DNA of 64,000 nt from contig NZ_JAEDAE010000007.1 of assembly GCF_016056375.1 (NCBI RefSeq), positions 1-64,000 of the forward strand, read 5' to 3'. Of this stretch, positions 51,380 to 61,600 are shown in pieces. This DNA is from Hymenobacter negativus. Its GTDB lineage: Bacteria; Bacteroidota; Bacteroidia; Cytophagales; Hymenobacteraceae. The position numbers were made by a program, and so were the translations under genes. The notes beneath the pieces were generated by a model that ran no database searches, was not told the DNA's origin, and worked only from the letters and a program-made list of their open reading frames with translations. The first letter of the stretch is position 1, and each line of letters starts with the position of its first letter.

Positions 51380-53086
51380 ATGCTTATGCCGCTCCGGTTC
51401 TCTTCCCATTTCCTGTCGCCGCGGCCGTGGCCACAAGCTTCGTCATTGGTTTTTATCGGTCTGCAGGGGCTGCTGACCCTCTCGGCCCAAGCCCAGGCCC
51501 CCACATCCATCCCCGAGCCGCTGACCAATAATGCGGCCCCGGCCCGGCCTACCGATTTCCTCTCGCCCGCCTTCCACAGGCAGCGCCGCGAACTGCTCCG
51601 GTCCCAAATGCCGGCCAATAGCGTGGCCGTGGTGTTTGCTGCGCCCGTCCGCAACCGGGCCAACGACGTGGACTACATCTACCACCAAAACCCCGATTTT
51701 CACTACCTCACCGGCTACGAAGAGCCCGATGCCGTGCTGCTGCTTTTTAAAGAGCCGCGCACCGTGGGTGGCCAGCCCGGCGTGACCGAGGCCCTCTTCA
51801 CCCAGCCCCGCGACCCGCGCCGCGAATCCTGGACCGGCCGCCGCCTGGGCGCGATGGGCACCAAAAACCAGCTCCTGCTCCAGTTTGCGGCCGATAACAA
51901 AGACTTCGAAGCCGCTGGCATCAAGTGGAATGACTTCGACAAGGTGCTATTCGACGGCTTACCCACCGATGCCCGCGACGATGCCGAGAATCCCGCCGAC
52001 CTTTTCAGTCTAGTTAATACCTTCCGCCAGCAGGCCGGCCTGACCAACAATTACAATCCCACGGTTTCGGAGGCCGAAAACATGACCCGCCGCTACGGGC
52101 TGCGCAACGGCAAAGAGGCCGCCGGCTACCTCGGCGAAGCCGTAAAAAAGAATCCGGCCCTGGCAACCTCGCCTCTGCTCAAGGATTTCTTGGCCGCTAC
52201 CAACGATGCCGCCCGCAAAGCCGCCATCGAAGCGCACCCGCCCGGCCGTCTCGACGATGCCACGCTGGGCGAAAAGCTCGGCGACCTGCGCGCCATCAAA
52301 ACCCCTGAGGAGCTGGCCTTACTGCGCCGCGCTATCCGCATCAGCGCCCAGGGCCAGCGCGAAGTGATGAAGCTGCTGCGCCCCGAGATGGGCGAAATGG
52401 AAGTGCAGGGCCTGCACGAATACGTGTACCGCCGCTACGGCGCCGAGTTTCAGGGCTACCCCAGCATTGTGGGCGGCGGGGCCAACGGCTGCATCCTCCA
52501 CTACGAAACCAACGACCGCCAGCGCCTCGACAACGACCTTGTGCTCATGGACTGCGGGGCCGAATACCACGGCTACTCCGCCGATGTCACGCGCACCGCG
52601 CCGCCCTCCGGCACCTTCAGCCCCGCCCAGCGCCAGATTTACGAGCTGGTGCTGGCTGCCCAGGAAGCCGGTTTCGCCGCCTGCCGCCCGGGTGCCAATT
52701 TTGATGCCCCCAACAAGGCCACTCAGGAAGTAGTGGCTGCGGGCCTCGTCAGGCTTGGCATCATCAAAAAGAAGGAGGAATTCCGCAAATACTACCCCCA
52801 CGGCGCCAGCCACTACCTCGGCCTCGACGTGCACGACAGCGGCAGCTATGGCCCGCTGGTGCCCGGCAATGTCATCACCGTCGAGCCCGGCATCTACATC
52901 CCCGCCGGCTCGCCCTGCGACCCCAAGTGGTGGAACATCGGCGTGCGCATCGAAGACGACGCCTTGATTACCGCCACCGGCTACGAGAATCTCTCGGCCG
53001 AAGCCCCGCGCACGGTGGCCGATATTGAGAAGCTAATGGCCGAACCAAGCGCACTGGAAGGCTTCAAGCTGCCGGAATTGAAGTGA
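51380..53086 (+). CDS. Exported Xaa-Pro aminopeptidase (aminopeptidase P)
   Basis: A 568-residue M24B metallopeptidase that removes the first residue from peptides with Pro in second place. Signal peptide ends LSAQAQAP. The N-terminal AMP-N domain has DVDYIYHQNPDFHYLTGYEE. Metal ligands of the pita-bread domain: MDCGAEYHGYSADVTRT (two Asp), YYPHGASHYLGLDVHD (His), TVEPGIYIP (Glu) and GVRIEDDALIT (Glu). Start could be ATG 51380 or 51386. The secretion signal separates it from cytoplasmic PepP and suggests a role in peptide use from outside the cell. Confidence 0.93.
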   Translation: MLMPLRFSSHFLSPRPWPQASSLVFIGLQGLLTLSAQAQAPTSIPEPLTNNAAPARPTDFLSPAFHRQRRELLRSQMPANSVAVVFAAPVRNRANDVDYIYHQNPDFHYLTGYEEPDAVLLLFKEPRTVGGQPGVTEALFTQPRDPRRESWTGRRLGAMGTKNQLLLQFAADNKDFEAAGIKWNDFDKVLFDGLPTDARDDAENPADLFSLVNTFRQQAGLTNNYNPTVSEAENMTRRYGLRNGKEAAGYLGEAVKKNPALATSPLLKDFLAATNDAARKAAIEAHPPGRLDDATLGEKLGDLRAIKTPEELALLRRAIRISAQGQREVMKLLRPEMGEMEVQGLHEYVYRRYGAEFQGYPSIVGGGANGCILHYETNDRQRLDNDLVLMDCGAEYHGYSADVTRTAPPSGTFSPAQRQIYELVLAAQEAGFAACRPGANFDAPNKATQEVVAAGLVRLGIIKKKEEFRKYYPHGASHYLGLDVHDSGSYGPLVPGNVITVEPGIYIPAGSPCDPKWWNIGVRIEDDALITATGYENLSAEAPRTVADIEKLMAEPSALEGFKLPELK

Positions 53087-53136
53087 CCAAGAGCATGAAC
53101 TAGCAATTATGCTCCATTCGTTTATGCGACAGGTAC

Positions 53137-53167
53137 TTTGCATTTTCCAAAATTCCCCGTACCTTTG
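53137..53167 (+). promoter_or_regulatory. Bacteroidota-type promoter of rpmG operon
   Basis: TTTG at 53137-53140, 19-nt spacer, TACCTTTG at 53160-53167: a full match to TTTG/TAnnTTTG. Start of transcription expected near 53174, about 30 nt before rpmG. Confidence 0.85.
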
Positions 53168-53202
53168 CAGTCCTAAATTTTAAAACACACACCCCCGTCG
53201 AG

Positions 53203-53385
53203 ATGGCCAAGAAAGGAAACCGGGTGCAGGTTATCATGGAATGCACCGAGCATAAAACCTCGGGGATGCCGGGCACCTCGCGCTACATCACCACCAAGAA
53301 CCGCAAAAACACCCCTGAGCGCATCGAGTTGAAGAAATTCAACCCCATCCTCAAGAAAATGACCGTTCACAAGGAAATTAAATAA
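53203..53385 (+). CDS. rpmG: Large ribosomal subunit protein bL33
   Basis: A 60-residue ribosomal protein: [20 protein letters not shown], then [20 protein letters not shown] and VHKEIK. This form has only one Cys in the usual zinc-ribbon positions, so it is of the zinc-free (C-) type. First gene of rpmG-DUF4295-ftsY; strong promoter upstream. Confidence 0.97.
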   Translation: MAKKGNRVQVIMECTEHKTSGMPGTSRYITTKNRKNTPERIELKKFNPILKKMTVHKEIK

Positions 53386-53393
53386 CCTGAACA

Positions 53394-53558
53394 ATGGCTA
53401 AGAAAGTAGTTGCTACGCTGAAAACCACCGAAAACGCCAAGAACTGGGCTAAGGTGATTCGTGCCGTGAAATCGGAGAAGACCGGTGCTTACACTTTCCG
53501 TGAGGAAATGGTACTGCTCGACAAAGTGCAGGATTACTTGGCTACCGGCAACAAATAG
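53394..53558 (+). CDS. DUF4295 family small protein
   Basis: A 54-residue basic protein: MAKKVVATLKTTENAKNW, then AKVIRAVKSEKTGAYTF and a final LATGNK. It is found in Bacteroidota just after rpmG and before ftsY, and may be a ribosome-associated protein; no function is shown. It begins 8 nt after the rpmG stop. Confidence 0.9.
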   Translation: MAKKVVATLKTTENAKNWAKVIRAVKSEKTGAYTFREEMVLLDKVQDYLATGNK

Positions 53559-53589
53559 TTGCTGGCCGGGTTCGGCTTTGTAAAAGTTT

Positions 53590-53617
53590 AAAAAGTCCCA
53601 CCTTCGTGGGACTTTTT
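53590..53617 (+). terminator. Rho-independent terminator after DUF4295
   Basis: Perfect 11-bp stem AAAAAGTCCCA with TGGGACTTTTT, 6-nt loop containing TTCG. It lies between the DUF4295 gene and ftsY and should cut read-through into ftsY. Confidence 0.92.
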
Positions 53618-53658
53618 GCGTGTAGGGGTATCACCCCGCTCCAATATCTTCCCTCCCT

Positions 53659-54630
53659 ATGGGCCTCTTCGATTTTTTTAAAAAGGACAAGGAAACTCCT
53701 GCCCAGCAAGCCTCGCTTGATGCCGGCCTGGAAAAGACCAAAACCAACTTCTTCGAGCAGCTGAGCAAGGCCGTGGTGGGCAAAAGCACCGTGGACGAGT
53801 CCGTGCTCGACGACTTGGAAACGCTGCTGGTGCACGCCGATGTGGGCATCGAAACCACGGTGAAGGTTATTGACCGCATTGAGGGCCGCGTGGCCCGCGA
53901 CAAATACGTGAGTACCGGCGAACTCGACCGCATCCTGCGTGAGGAAATCGCGGGCCTGCTCGAGGACAATAAGTCCGGCTCCATGGCCGTGCTGGACCGG
54001 GCCGGTAGCACCGGCCAGCCCTTCGTTATCATGGTAGTGGGCGTGAACGGCGTGGGCAAAACCACGACCATCGGCAAGCTGGCCCACCGCTTTCACTCAG
54101 CCGGCAAAAAGGTGGTGCTGGGCGCGGCCGATACCTTCCGCGCCGCCGCCGTCGACCAGCTCATCATCTGGGGCCAGCGCGTGGGCGTGCCCGTGGTAAG
54201 CCACGGCATGAACACCGACCCCGCCTCTGTGGCCTTTGATGCCGTGAAAACCGGCGTGGAAATGGGCGCCGATGTCATCATAATCGACACCGCCGGCCGC
54301 CTGCACAATAAGGTGAACCTGATGAACGAGCTGAGCAAAATCAAGCGCGTGATGCAAAAGATGATTCCCGACGCGCCGCACGAGGTATTGCTGGTGCTGG
54401 ACGGCAGCACCGGTCAGAATGCCTTTATGCAGGCCAAGGAGTTCACCAAAGCCACCGAAGTCACGGCCCTGGCCATTACCAAGCTCGACGGCACGGCGCG
54501 CGGCGGCGTAGTGATTGGCATTTCAGACCAGTTCAGCATCCCGGTGCGCTACATTGGGGTGGGAGAGAAGATGACCGACTTGCAGTTGTTCGACCGCCAC
54601 ACGTTTGTCAATTCGCTGTTTAAGAAATAA
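53659..54630 (+). CDS. ftsY: Signal recognition particle receptor FtsY
   Basis: A 323-residue SRP GTPase that docks ribosome-SRP complexes at the membrane. N domain at about residues 15-95; G domain motifs: G1 GVNGVGKTTTIGKLA, DTFRAAAVDQL, G3 DTAGRLHNKVNLMNELSKI, G4 TKLDGTARGG and the closing GVGEKMTDLQLFD. The acidic A domain of E. coli FtsY is almost absent; only a short MGLFDFFKKDKETP precedes the N domain, as is usual in this phylum. Confidence 0.97.
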   Translation: MGLFDFFKKDKETPAQQASLDAGLEKTKTNFFEQLSKAVVGKSTVDESVLDDLETLLVHADVGIETTVKVIDRIEGRVARDKYVSTGELDRILREEIAGLLEDNKSGSMAVLDRAGSTGQPFVIMVVGVNGVGKTTTIGKLAHRFHSAGKKVVLGAADTFRAAAVDQLIIWGQRVGVPVVSHGMNTDPASVAFDAVKTGVEMGADVIIIDTAGRLHNKVNLMNELSKIKRVMQKMIPDAPHEVLLVLDGSTGQNAFMQAKEFTKATEVTALAITKLDGTARGGVVIGISDQFSIPVRYIGVGEKMTDLQLFDRHTFVNSLFKK

Positions 54631-54702
54631 GCACGGCCGGCTAGCGTTGGTGAGGAGCGAGTGGGCCGGGAATTTTGCGTCCCCGCAAATGCTTAGTAAG
54701 CC

Positions 54703-55170
54703 ATGCTTCGTTCTAATTCCCTTATGCAGCGCCTCCCACTCTTTCTGATTTTATGCTTGCTGCTGGGCGTGGCGGCGTGCGGCGCCAAAAACGACGACCA
54801 GCCCCTCATTCCCTACGCGCCGGTGAACCTAAGCCTGGTACTCACCAACCAGGAATACGTGAACCTGCGCGCCAATAATGGAGCCGTGACGCTGCCCGTG
54901 AAAGGCCCGGCTGGTACCGGTGGGGTGAAGGGCGTAATTGTGGTCCGCCAAAACGCCAGCACCTATCTGGCCTTCGAGCGCAACTGTCCTTACCGTCCCT
55001 ACGACGCCTGCGCCACGGTCAGTCTGGACAAATCGAGGCTCTTTATGCGCGATTCTTGCTGCAATTCGCAATTTGATTTACAGGGCCAGATAACCGGTGG
55101 CCCCACGCCCCGGCCGCTTAAACAGTACAGTACCAGCCTGCAAGGCAATATTCTCAACATTACCAACTGA
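54703..55170 (+). CDS. Rieske-like lipoprotein lacking the His ligands
   Basis: A 155-residue lipoprotein (LFLILCLLLGVAACG, Cys acylated). The C-terminal part follows the pattern of Bacteroidota Rieske [2Fe-2S] lipoproteins: a strand AFERNC, a spacer, SCCNSQFDLQGQITGGPTPR and PLKQYSTSL. In true Rieske proteins the two motifs are C-x-H and C-x-x-H (CTHQGC ... CHGSQFD). Here they read CPY and CCNSQFD, so both His ligands are missing although several Cys remain. It probably keeps the fold but cannot hold a normal Rieske cluster. Start may also be ATG 54724. It follows ftsY after 72 nt. Confidence 0.75.
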   Translation: MLRSNSLMQRLPLFLILCLLLGVAACGAKNDDQPLIPYAPVNLSLVLTNQEYVNLRANNGAVTLPVKGPAGTGGVKGVIVVRQNASTYLAFERNCPYRPYDACATVSLDKSRLFMRDSCCNSQFDLQGQITGGPTPRPLKQYSTSLQGNILNITN

Positions 55171-55281
55171 GTTGCCGCAGATTTTTTTGAAAAAAAACAG
55201 ATTGGGGCTTGTGTATCTTCAAAAGCCCGTTGTAGATTTGCACTCCGAAACAACAACAACCGGGTTTCGGACTAGAAAAAA

Positions 55282-55355
55282 GCTTCCTTAGCTCAGCCGG
55301 TTAGAGCATCTGACTGTTAATCAGAGGGTCCCTGGTTCGAGCCCAGGAGGGAGCG
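55282..55355 (+). tRNA. tRNA-Asn (anticodon GTT)
   Basis: 74 nt, CCA not encoded. Acceptor GCTTCCT pairs with AGGGAGC (one G-U), D arm AGCTCAG..., anticodon loop CTGTTAA with stem TCTGA/TCAGA giving GTT, T arm CCTGG-TTCGAGC-CCAGG. Followed at once by a terminator. Confidence 0.97.
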
Positions 55356-55359
55356 CTAC

Positions 55360-55393
55360 AAGGCCACTTACGATACCGTGAGTGGCCTTTTTT
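55360..55393 (+). terminator. Terminator after tRNA-Asn
   Basis: Stem AAGGCCACT (55360-55368) with AGTGGCCTT (55381-55389) and a T-run following. Confidence 0.9.
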
Positions 55394-55437
55394 ATTTATT
55401 GCCCTCGGCTTAGCCCCCGGTTGATATCGAGAGCTTA

Positions 55438-55617
55438 CTAAAACATCGCCTCGGTGCACCGGGCCAGGGCCGCCGGAGTGATGCCCAGCCCGTGTAGCTT
55501 GGTGGCGTACTGCTGGCCCATGCCCCACACGCCTTCCACTGCTACCAGTTGCCAGTCGCTGCCAGGCACAATACCGGTGCAAATTGCGTAGCCCGGTCGC
55601 CGGTGTGCTCTCCCCAT
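55438..55617 (-). pseudogene. Fragment of a Y-family DNA polymerase (umuC-like)
   Basis: A 59-codon open frame whose last 37 residues match the helix-hairpin-helix region of UmuC-type translesion polymerases: VAVEGVWGMGQQYATKLHGL then GITPAAL, compared with the family pattern V-x-x-V-W-G-I-G-(x)4-K-L-(x)3-G-I-x-T-x-x-x-L. A stop (TAG) follows about ten residues later, and both sides are bounded by terminators, so neither the catalytic palm nor the little-finger domain is present. It is best seen as a gene remnant in the space between tRNA-Asn and the giant protein gene. The assignment rests on motif memory and should be tested by a search. Confidence 0.6.
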
Positions 55618-55626
55618 TAAGCGTCA

Positions 55627-55657
55627 AAAAGCCCGTCGCGGCGAACGACGGGCTTTT
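55627..55657 (-). terminator. Rho-independent terminator after the giant protein gene
   Basis: Stem AAAAGCCCGTCG (55627-55638) with CGACGGGCTTTT (55646-55657), loop 7 nt; it lies 26 nt past the stop of the minus-strand gene. Confidence 0.9.
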
Positions 55658-55683
55658 CAACTTGGATAAAAAGATTAGGGGCC

Positions 55684-58600
55684 TTACTCCACCGTGAGGC
55701 GCAGGGCTTTGCTGCCGGCGCGCACCACGTACACGCCGGTGGGTAGTCCGGCGGGCAGCACCAGCGCCGCTGTGCCATTGGCATCGGCCGTAGCGGCCAG
55801 CACCTCGCGGCCCAAGGCGTCGTACACGCGCACCGTGGTACTCGGCGCCGCGCCCGTGAGGGTGGCCGCGCCGCCGTGCGTCGGGTTGGGGAATAGCGCC
55901 AGCGTGGCCGGGCCGCCCACTGTCACGGTGCGCGCAGGCGAATAACTGAAAGTGCCGTCCAAGTCCACCTGCCGCAGGCGGTAGTAGAGATGGTTAGTTT
56001 CGCCGGGGTACTGGCGGTCGAGGAAGTCGTAGCGGCGGACGCTGGTGCTGCTGCCGGCGGCAGCCACCTGGCCGATACGTTCGAAGCTGCGGCCGTCGCG
56101 GCTGCGCTCCACCTCAAACCGGTCGGAGTTCTTCTCCGAGGCCGTGGCCCAGGCCAGCGCTACGGTAGTGCCGCGCTTTTCGGCCGTAAAGCTCAGCAAC
56201 TCCACGGGCAGCGGAGTGGGGCTGCCGGTGAGGTAGAACTCGGAGAAGTGGTCGGTCACGGCCAGCTCGGCCGCAAACCAAGCCGTGCCGGCCGGTGAGT
56301 TGGCCGGGGCGAGCAGCACCCGGCGCTCGCCGGAGGCTGCGTTGTTGGCCAGTTGGCAGTCCTCGTTGGGGCCGCTGTACTGGGTGGCTTTTAGGTTGGC
56401 CAGGGTGGCGGTGGGGTCTTCCACTTGCAAGCGCGCCTGCTCGCTGTTGAGGCCATAGAGGCGCAGCTGCACGGTGCGGCCGTCGAAGCGGCCGGCGCTG
56501 GCGGTGAGGTGCCAGTTACGGCCCAGGTAGTAGCGGTTGCCCGCATCCTGGCGCACGGGCTGGGACGGGTCGGCCAGCAGCACATCGATGGAGAGGTTGC
56601 CCAGCGAAGTACCGGTGTAGTTATAGGCCGCTACCACCTGGCCGCCGCTGCTCAGCAGGTAGTGCCAGGCGCCGTCGCCCACGCTGGCCGTGGCGGGCAC
56701 GGCCGGGAGGCAGGCGCCCAGGGTGGCCCCACTGTACACGGCCAGTACGGTGAAGGGCGGTGCGCCGGCACTGTTGCCGAGACCGGGCGTGCTCACCACC
56801 ACGGCGCTGATGCCCGGCACCGCGCCGGCCGGCACCACCGCCGTGAGCGAGGTAGCCGAAGCCACCGTTACGCTGCTGGCTGCCGCGCCACCAAACGAGA
56901 CGGTGCTGCCCGCCGCGAAGCCCGTGCCCGTGATGGTAACGGGCATCCCCGGCAGCTCGGCTGCGGTGCTCAGCACTGTGACGGTGGGCATAGTAGTGCA
57001 GGGCGTGAGCGTGACGACGTTGGAAGCCGCCGACGTGGCCCCGTTGAGGCTGGCCACCACCGAGTAGGTGCCGGCCGTGTTGGTGACGAGCGGGTTGGTC
57101 GTTGTGCCGCCCGGCGAGAAGGTGAACGTGGCCCCACTCACGGGAGTAGGCATATTGGGGATACCGTCAGCGTTGAGGCGAATGAGCTTGGGGGCAGCAG
57201 CGCCGTTGTAGTTCAGGAATGAGCCGCCGGTTACCAGGATGTTGCCGTCGGACTGTACCAGCACCCGCCGCGCCCCGTTGTCGAGGCCCAAACCACCAGC
57301 GTTGAAGGTGCCATCCACACTGCCAGTGGTGGTGAGCCGCGCGATGCGGCTGCCAGGCCTAGTGAAGGTGCCGACTACCACTATCTTACCATCGGCCTGC
57401 AGCGCCAAGTGGTTCACCGTGCCGCTTAAGGCCCCGGCGTTGAAGGTGCCGTCGGTGCTGCCGTTAGCGGTGAGTCGGACAAGGTAGCGGAGGGATTGCG
57501 AAAAAGTACTCCCATGCACCAGCACTTTGCCGTCGGCCTGCAGGGCCAGCCCATACACCGTATTTTGAAAGCTGTTGCCGACGGCAAAGCTGGCGTCGGG
57601 GCTGCCATCGGCGTTGAGCCGGATGAGGTAGCTAGCCGTAGCGTCCTTGTACATGGTGAAGTCGCCGCCCAGCAGAATTTTGCCATCGGGCTGCACCACA
57701 ATGCTGTTCACCACGCCATTGAGACCCACGGTAGCACCCGTGCCGGTGCCGAACAGAATGTCGGGGCTGCCGTCGGGGTTGAGCCGGATGAGGCGGTTGG
57801 CCGTCGCACCCTGATAGGTGGTGAAGTCGCCGCCCAGCAGAATTTTGCCATCGGGCTGCACTGCAATACTGTTCACGCCCACCGTGCCGCCGGTGAAGCC
57901 CGCACCGGCGCCGGTGTTGAAGGTGGCGTCGGGGCTGCCGTCGGGGTTGAGCCGAATCAGTTGGTTGGCCGGCGCGCCCTGATAGGTGGTGAAGATACCG
58001 CCCACCAGCAGCTTGCCATCGGCTTGCAGCGCGGCGCTATACACCGTGCCATTGAAGCCCGCGCCGGTGCCGGTGTTGAGGGTGGCGTCGGGGCTGCCGT
58101 CGGGGTTGAGCCGGATGAGGCGGTTGGCCGGCGCGCCCTTATAGGTGGTGAAGGCACCGCCCAGCAGCAGCTTGCCATTGGGCTGCTCCAGTGCCGCAAA
58201 GACGGCCAAATTAATGCCGTCCCCGGCAGCAAATGCCGGGCTAGCGGCCGTGGCCGTGAGGGTGCGCGGCTGGCACACATCCAGCGGCCCGGCCGGGCTC
58301 AACGTGGCCACCAAGTCCAGGGGGCGGGGCGTGTAGGTAAAGGACGTGGCCGTGGGCACGTTAACGCCCTGCGCAGAGGTGAGGGTAATGACGCCGCTGG
58401 CCGCCCGCACCGGCACCAGCACCGTGAGGCTGGTGGCCGTCTGTACTGCATTAGGGTCTAAGAGGGCTAGCTCATTGCTGCCGCCGAAGCGCACGCCGCG
58501 CACTTGGTTCAGGTTGGTGCCGGTGATGGTGACGAGCGTGCCCGCCGGTCCGCTCTGCGGCGAAAAGCCGGTGATGGTCGGCGGCAAGGCCGTATTGAAG

Positions 58601-61600
58601 CGAATATAAAGGTCGGCCATTGAGAAAATAGGGACCTGGCTATTAAAGTCATAGCCCGACTGGTAGCCGAGGTGCGGCGTGACCAAGTCGAGGGTGCCGT
58701 CGTTGTCCATGTCGCCTAGCGCCACGGAGGCCCGACTTCCCCCAGTGGCAAAGTCGGAGCCGCCGCTGAACGTGCCGTTGCCGTTATTTAACCGCACCGC
58801 CGCTTGCCCCGGAGAGTTGCTGCTACTCGAGTAGCCAGCCGCCGCCAGGTCGAGGTAGCCGTCGCCGTCCACGTCGCCCAGCGCCAGGGAGCCCGGCGTG
58901 AAGCTCACCGGATAGTCGGTGCCGCCCCCGAACGTGCCATTGCCGTTGTTGAGCCGCACGCTCAGCGAGGCCGCCGACCCACTGCTCGTCGCAAAGTCCA
59001 GGTAGCCGTCGCCGTTCACGTCGCCCACCGCCAGCTTATTGAGTGCGCCGCCCACGGGCACGTCAGTGCCGCCGCTAAAGCTGCCGCTGCCGTTGTTGAG
59101 CCGCACGCTCACCTGGTTGTTGTTGGCTATCAGGGCATCCAGGTCGCCGTCGCCGTCCACGTCGGCCAGCGCCACATCCGACGCTGCATTAGCTGTGGGG
59201 ATGCTGGAGGCAGTAGAGGAGGCACTAGTGAAGTTGCCAGTGCCATCGTTGAAGCTGACGGACGCCTGGCTGGCGGCTATCAGCATGTCCAGGTCGCCGT
59301 CGCCGTCTACGTCGCCCAGTACTACGTGGCTAGGTCCAGTATATGAGTATAGATAAATATTTCGACCACCAGAGGGAAATTGACCTTGCGAGTTGTTCAG
59401 CCTAACGGTGATGCTGCCATTGTAAGTTTTTGGGGTTATGACAATGTCCAGGTCGCCGTCGCCGTCTACGTCGCCCAATGTAATGTTGCCGGGGTCAGAG
59501 AGCGGATTGCTGCCGGCCGCGTCAAACTGGCCGCCCCCCGCCCCTAGCCGCACCACTACCCCCGGGGATGGAAAGGCAGAATAAAAGCCCTTGCTGTAAG
59601 GGTCACTGGTTACCACGTCCAGCATGCCGTCGCCGTTCAGGTCGCCCACGGCTACCGCAGTCGCCGCTCCTCCCATGTTGAGCTGCGTCGGGGGGGTGAG
59701 GAAGGTGCCGGTGGCCGGGACCGTCCCGGCCGTAAATTCATGCACTTGGGCCAGCGCATTGTAGCCTGCCGTGCTCTGCACCGTGGCCGGCACCGTCACC
59801 ATCACCCGTTCGCCGGGCGCAAACGGACGGGTCGGGTCCACGGTAATGAGGTTGCCGCTGGCGGTGGCATTGCCGCCGCGCACCAGTTGCCCACCGCTTT
59901 GCGAGCCAAACACGCGCACGTTGCCCGCCGTGCCCGTCGCAATGGGCTGCGAGAAGGTGAGCGCCACGTTGGCCCCCCGCGGGGCCGTGGGCAGGTTGCG
60001 CGCCGGCGACACGCCCGTGAGCATGGGGGCCTGGCTCACGGCTTGCAGCGGCACGCTGGCCGCGGTCAGGTAGAACTCGGAGAAATGGTTGGTCACGCTC
60101 ACCTGGGCCGTAAACCAGTCGGCTCCGCTGAGCATGGTGGCGGGCGCGGGCAGCAGGCGCGACTCGCCGTTCGGGTCGTTGTCGACCAGGTCGCAGTTTT
60201 CGTTGGCGCCGCTGTATTGCGAGGCTTTCAGGCCGGCCAGCGTGGCGTTGGCATCCACCGCCGCCAGGCGGGTCAGCGCGCTGTTCAGCCCAAAGAAGCG
60301 CACGCGCACGGTCTGGCCGGTGAAGGTCTTGTTGGTGGCCGTGAGGGTGAAGTTGCGGTCGAAGTAGGCCTGAACGTTGGCGTCGGTGCGCACGGGCGCG
60401 GTCGTGGCCGTGCCCAGGTCGAGTATACCTGCCGACACGGTGCCCAGGTTGCGGGTGTCCTCGATGGCGGCCACCACGGCCCCGCCCGCGCCGGGCAGGC
60501 GCAGGTAGCGCCAAGTATTGGCCCCGCCGCTGCCCGTTATGCTCACGCTGGCCGTGGCCAGGCAGCCGCTGGCCGCCGTGCCCCGGTACACTTGCAGCAC
60601 CTCGAAGGCCGGGCTGTTGGGGCTGCTGCCGGTGGCGGTGCTCACCACCACGGCGCTGCTGCCCGGCGTGGCGCTCACCGGCACCACGGCCGTGAGCGAA
60701 GTGGCCGAATTGTAGGTCACGCTGGCCGCGGCCACCCCGCCGAAACTCACCGTACTGGTGCTGGTGAAGTTGAGGCCCGTGAGCGTCACGGCCTGGCCCG
60801 GCAGTTCGGCCACGGGGCTCACCGTGTTGAGAATGGGCGTGGGCGCGCCCACCGTGAAGGCCGTGCTGCTGCCCGTGCCGCAGCCGGCCGCCACGGTCAC
60901 GGTGCCCGCGCCGAGCGGGGCCGCAGCTGGTACTACGAAGGTGAAGCCCGTGGCCGTGCTGTTGGTCACGCTGGCCAAGGCGTTGGCCCCGTTCACCGTG
61001 AGGGCCGTGAGGCCGGCCAGGTTGGTGCCCGTCACCGTGACGGGGCTACCGCTCCCGGCCGTAGCAGGCGTGAAGGTGAGCAGGCTGAGGGGATTATAAA
61101 TGAGTACTGGGCTGGTGCGCGTGGTGGTGCTGCCGTCGCCCACCTGGCCGGTGGTGTTCAGGCCCCAGGCCCAGGCGGCCCCGCAGCTTTGCTCGCCCGC
61201 CGAATAGCCGGTGCCCGCCGCGGCGCTCAGCCAGCTGGTGACGGCCGCCACGGCTTGCGGGGTGGTCTGGTTGGTGGTGTTGCCCAGGCCGAGCTGGCCG
61301 TTGGCATTGCTGCCCCAGGCCCAGAGCGTGCCGTCAGCCTGCACAGCCAGGCTGTGCGCGTCGCCGGCGGCGGCGCTCAGCCAGTTGGTGCCGCTGCCCA
61401 CCGGCTGCGGCGTGTTTTGGTCGGCCGTGGTGCTGCCCAGGCCCAGCTGGCGGCTGGCGTTGGCGCCCCAGGCCCACAAAGAGCCGTCGGCCTGCACGGC
61501 CAGGCTGTGGGAGGTGCCGGCGGCCACGCTCGCCCAGCTGGTGCCGCTGCCCACCCGTTGGGGCGCCGACTTGGCCGTGGTGCTGCCGATGCCCAACTGG

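Noticed and set aside
55301..55660. A 119-codon minus-strand frame across tRNA-Asn
   Set aside because: It overlaps the tRNA and its terminator and is in a different frame from the umuC-like segment; no family pattern.
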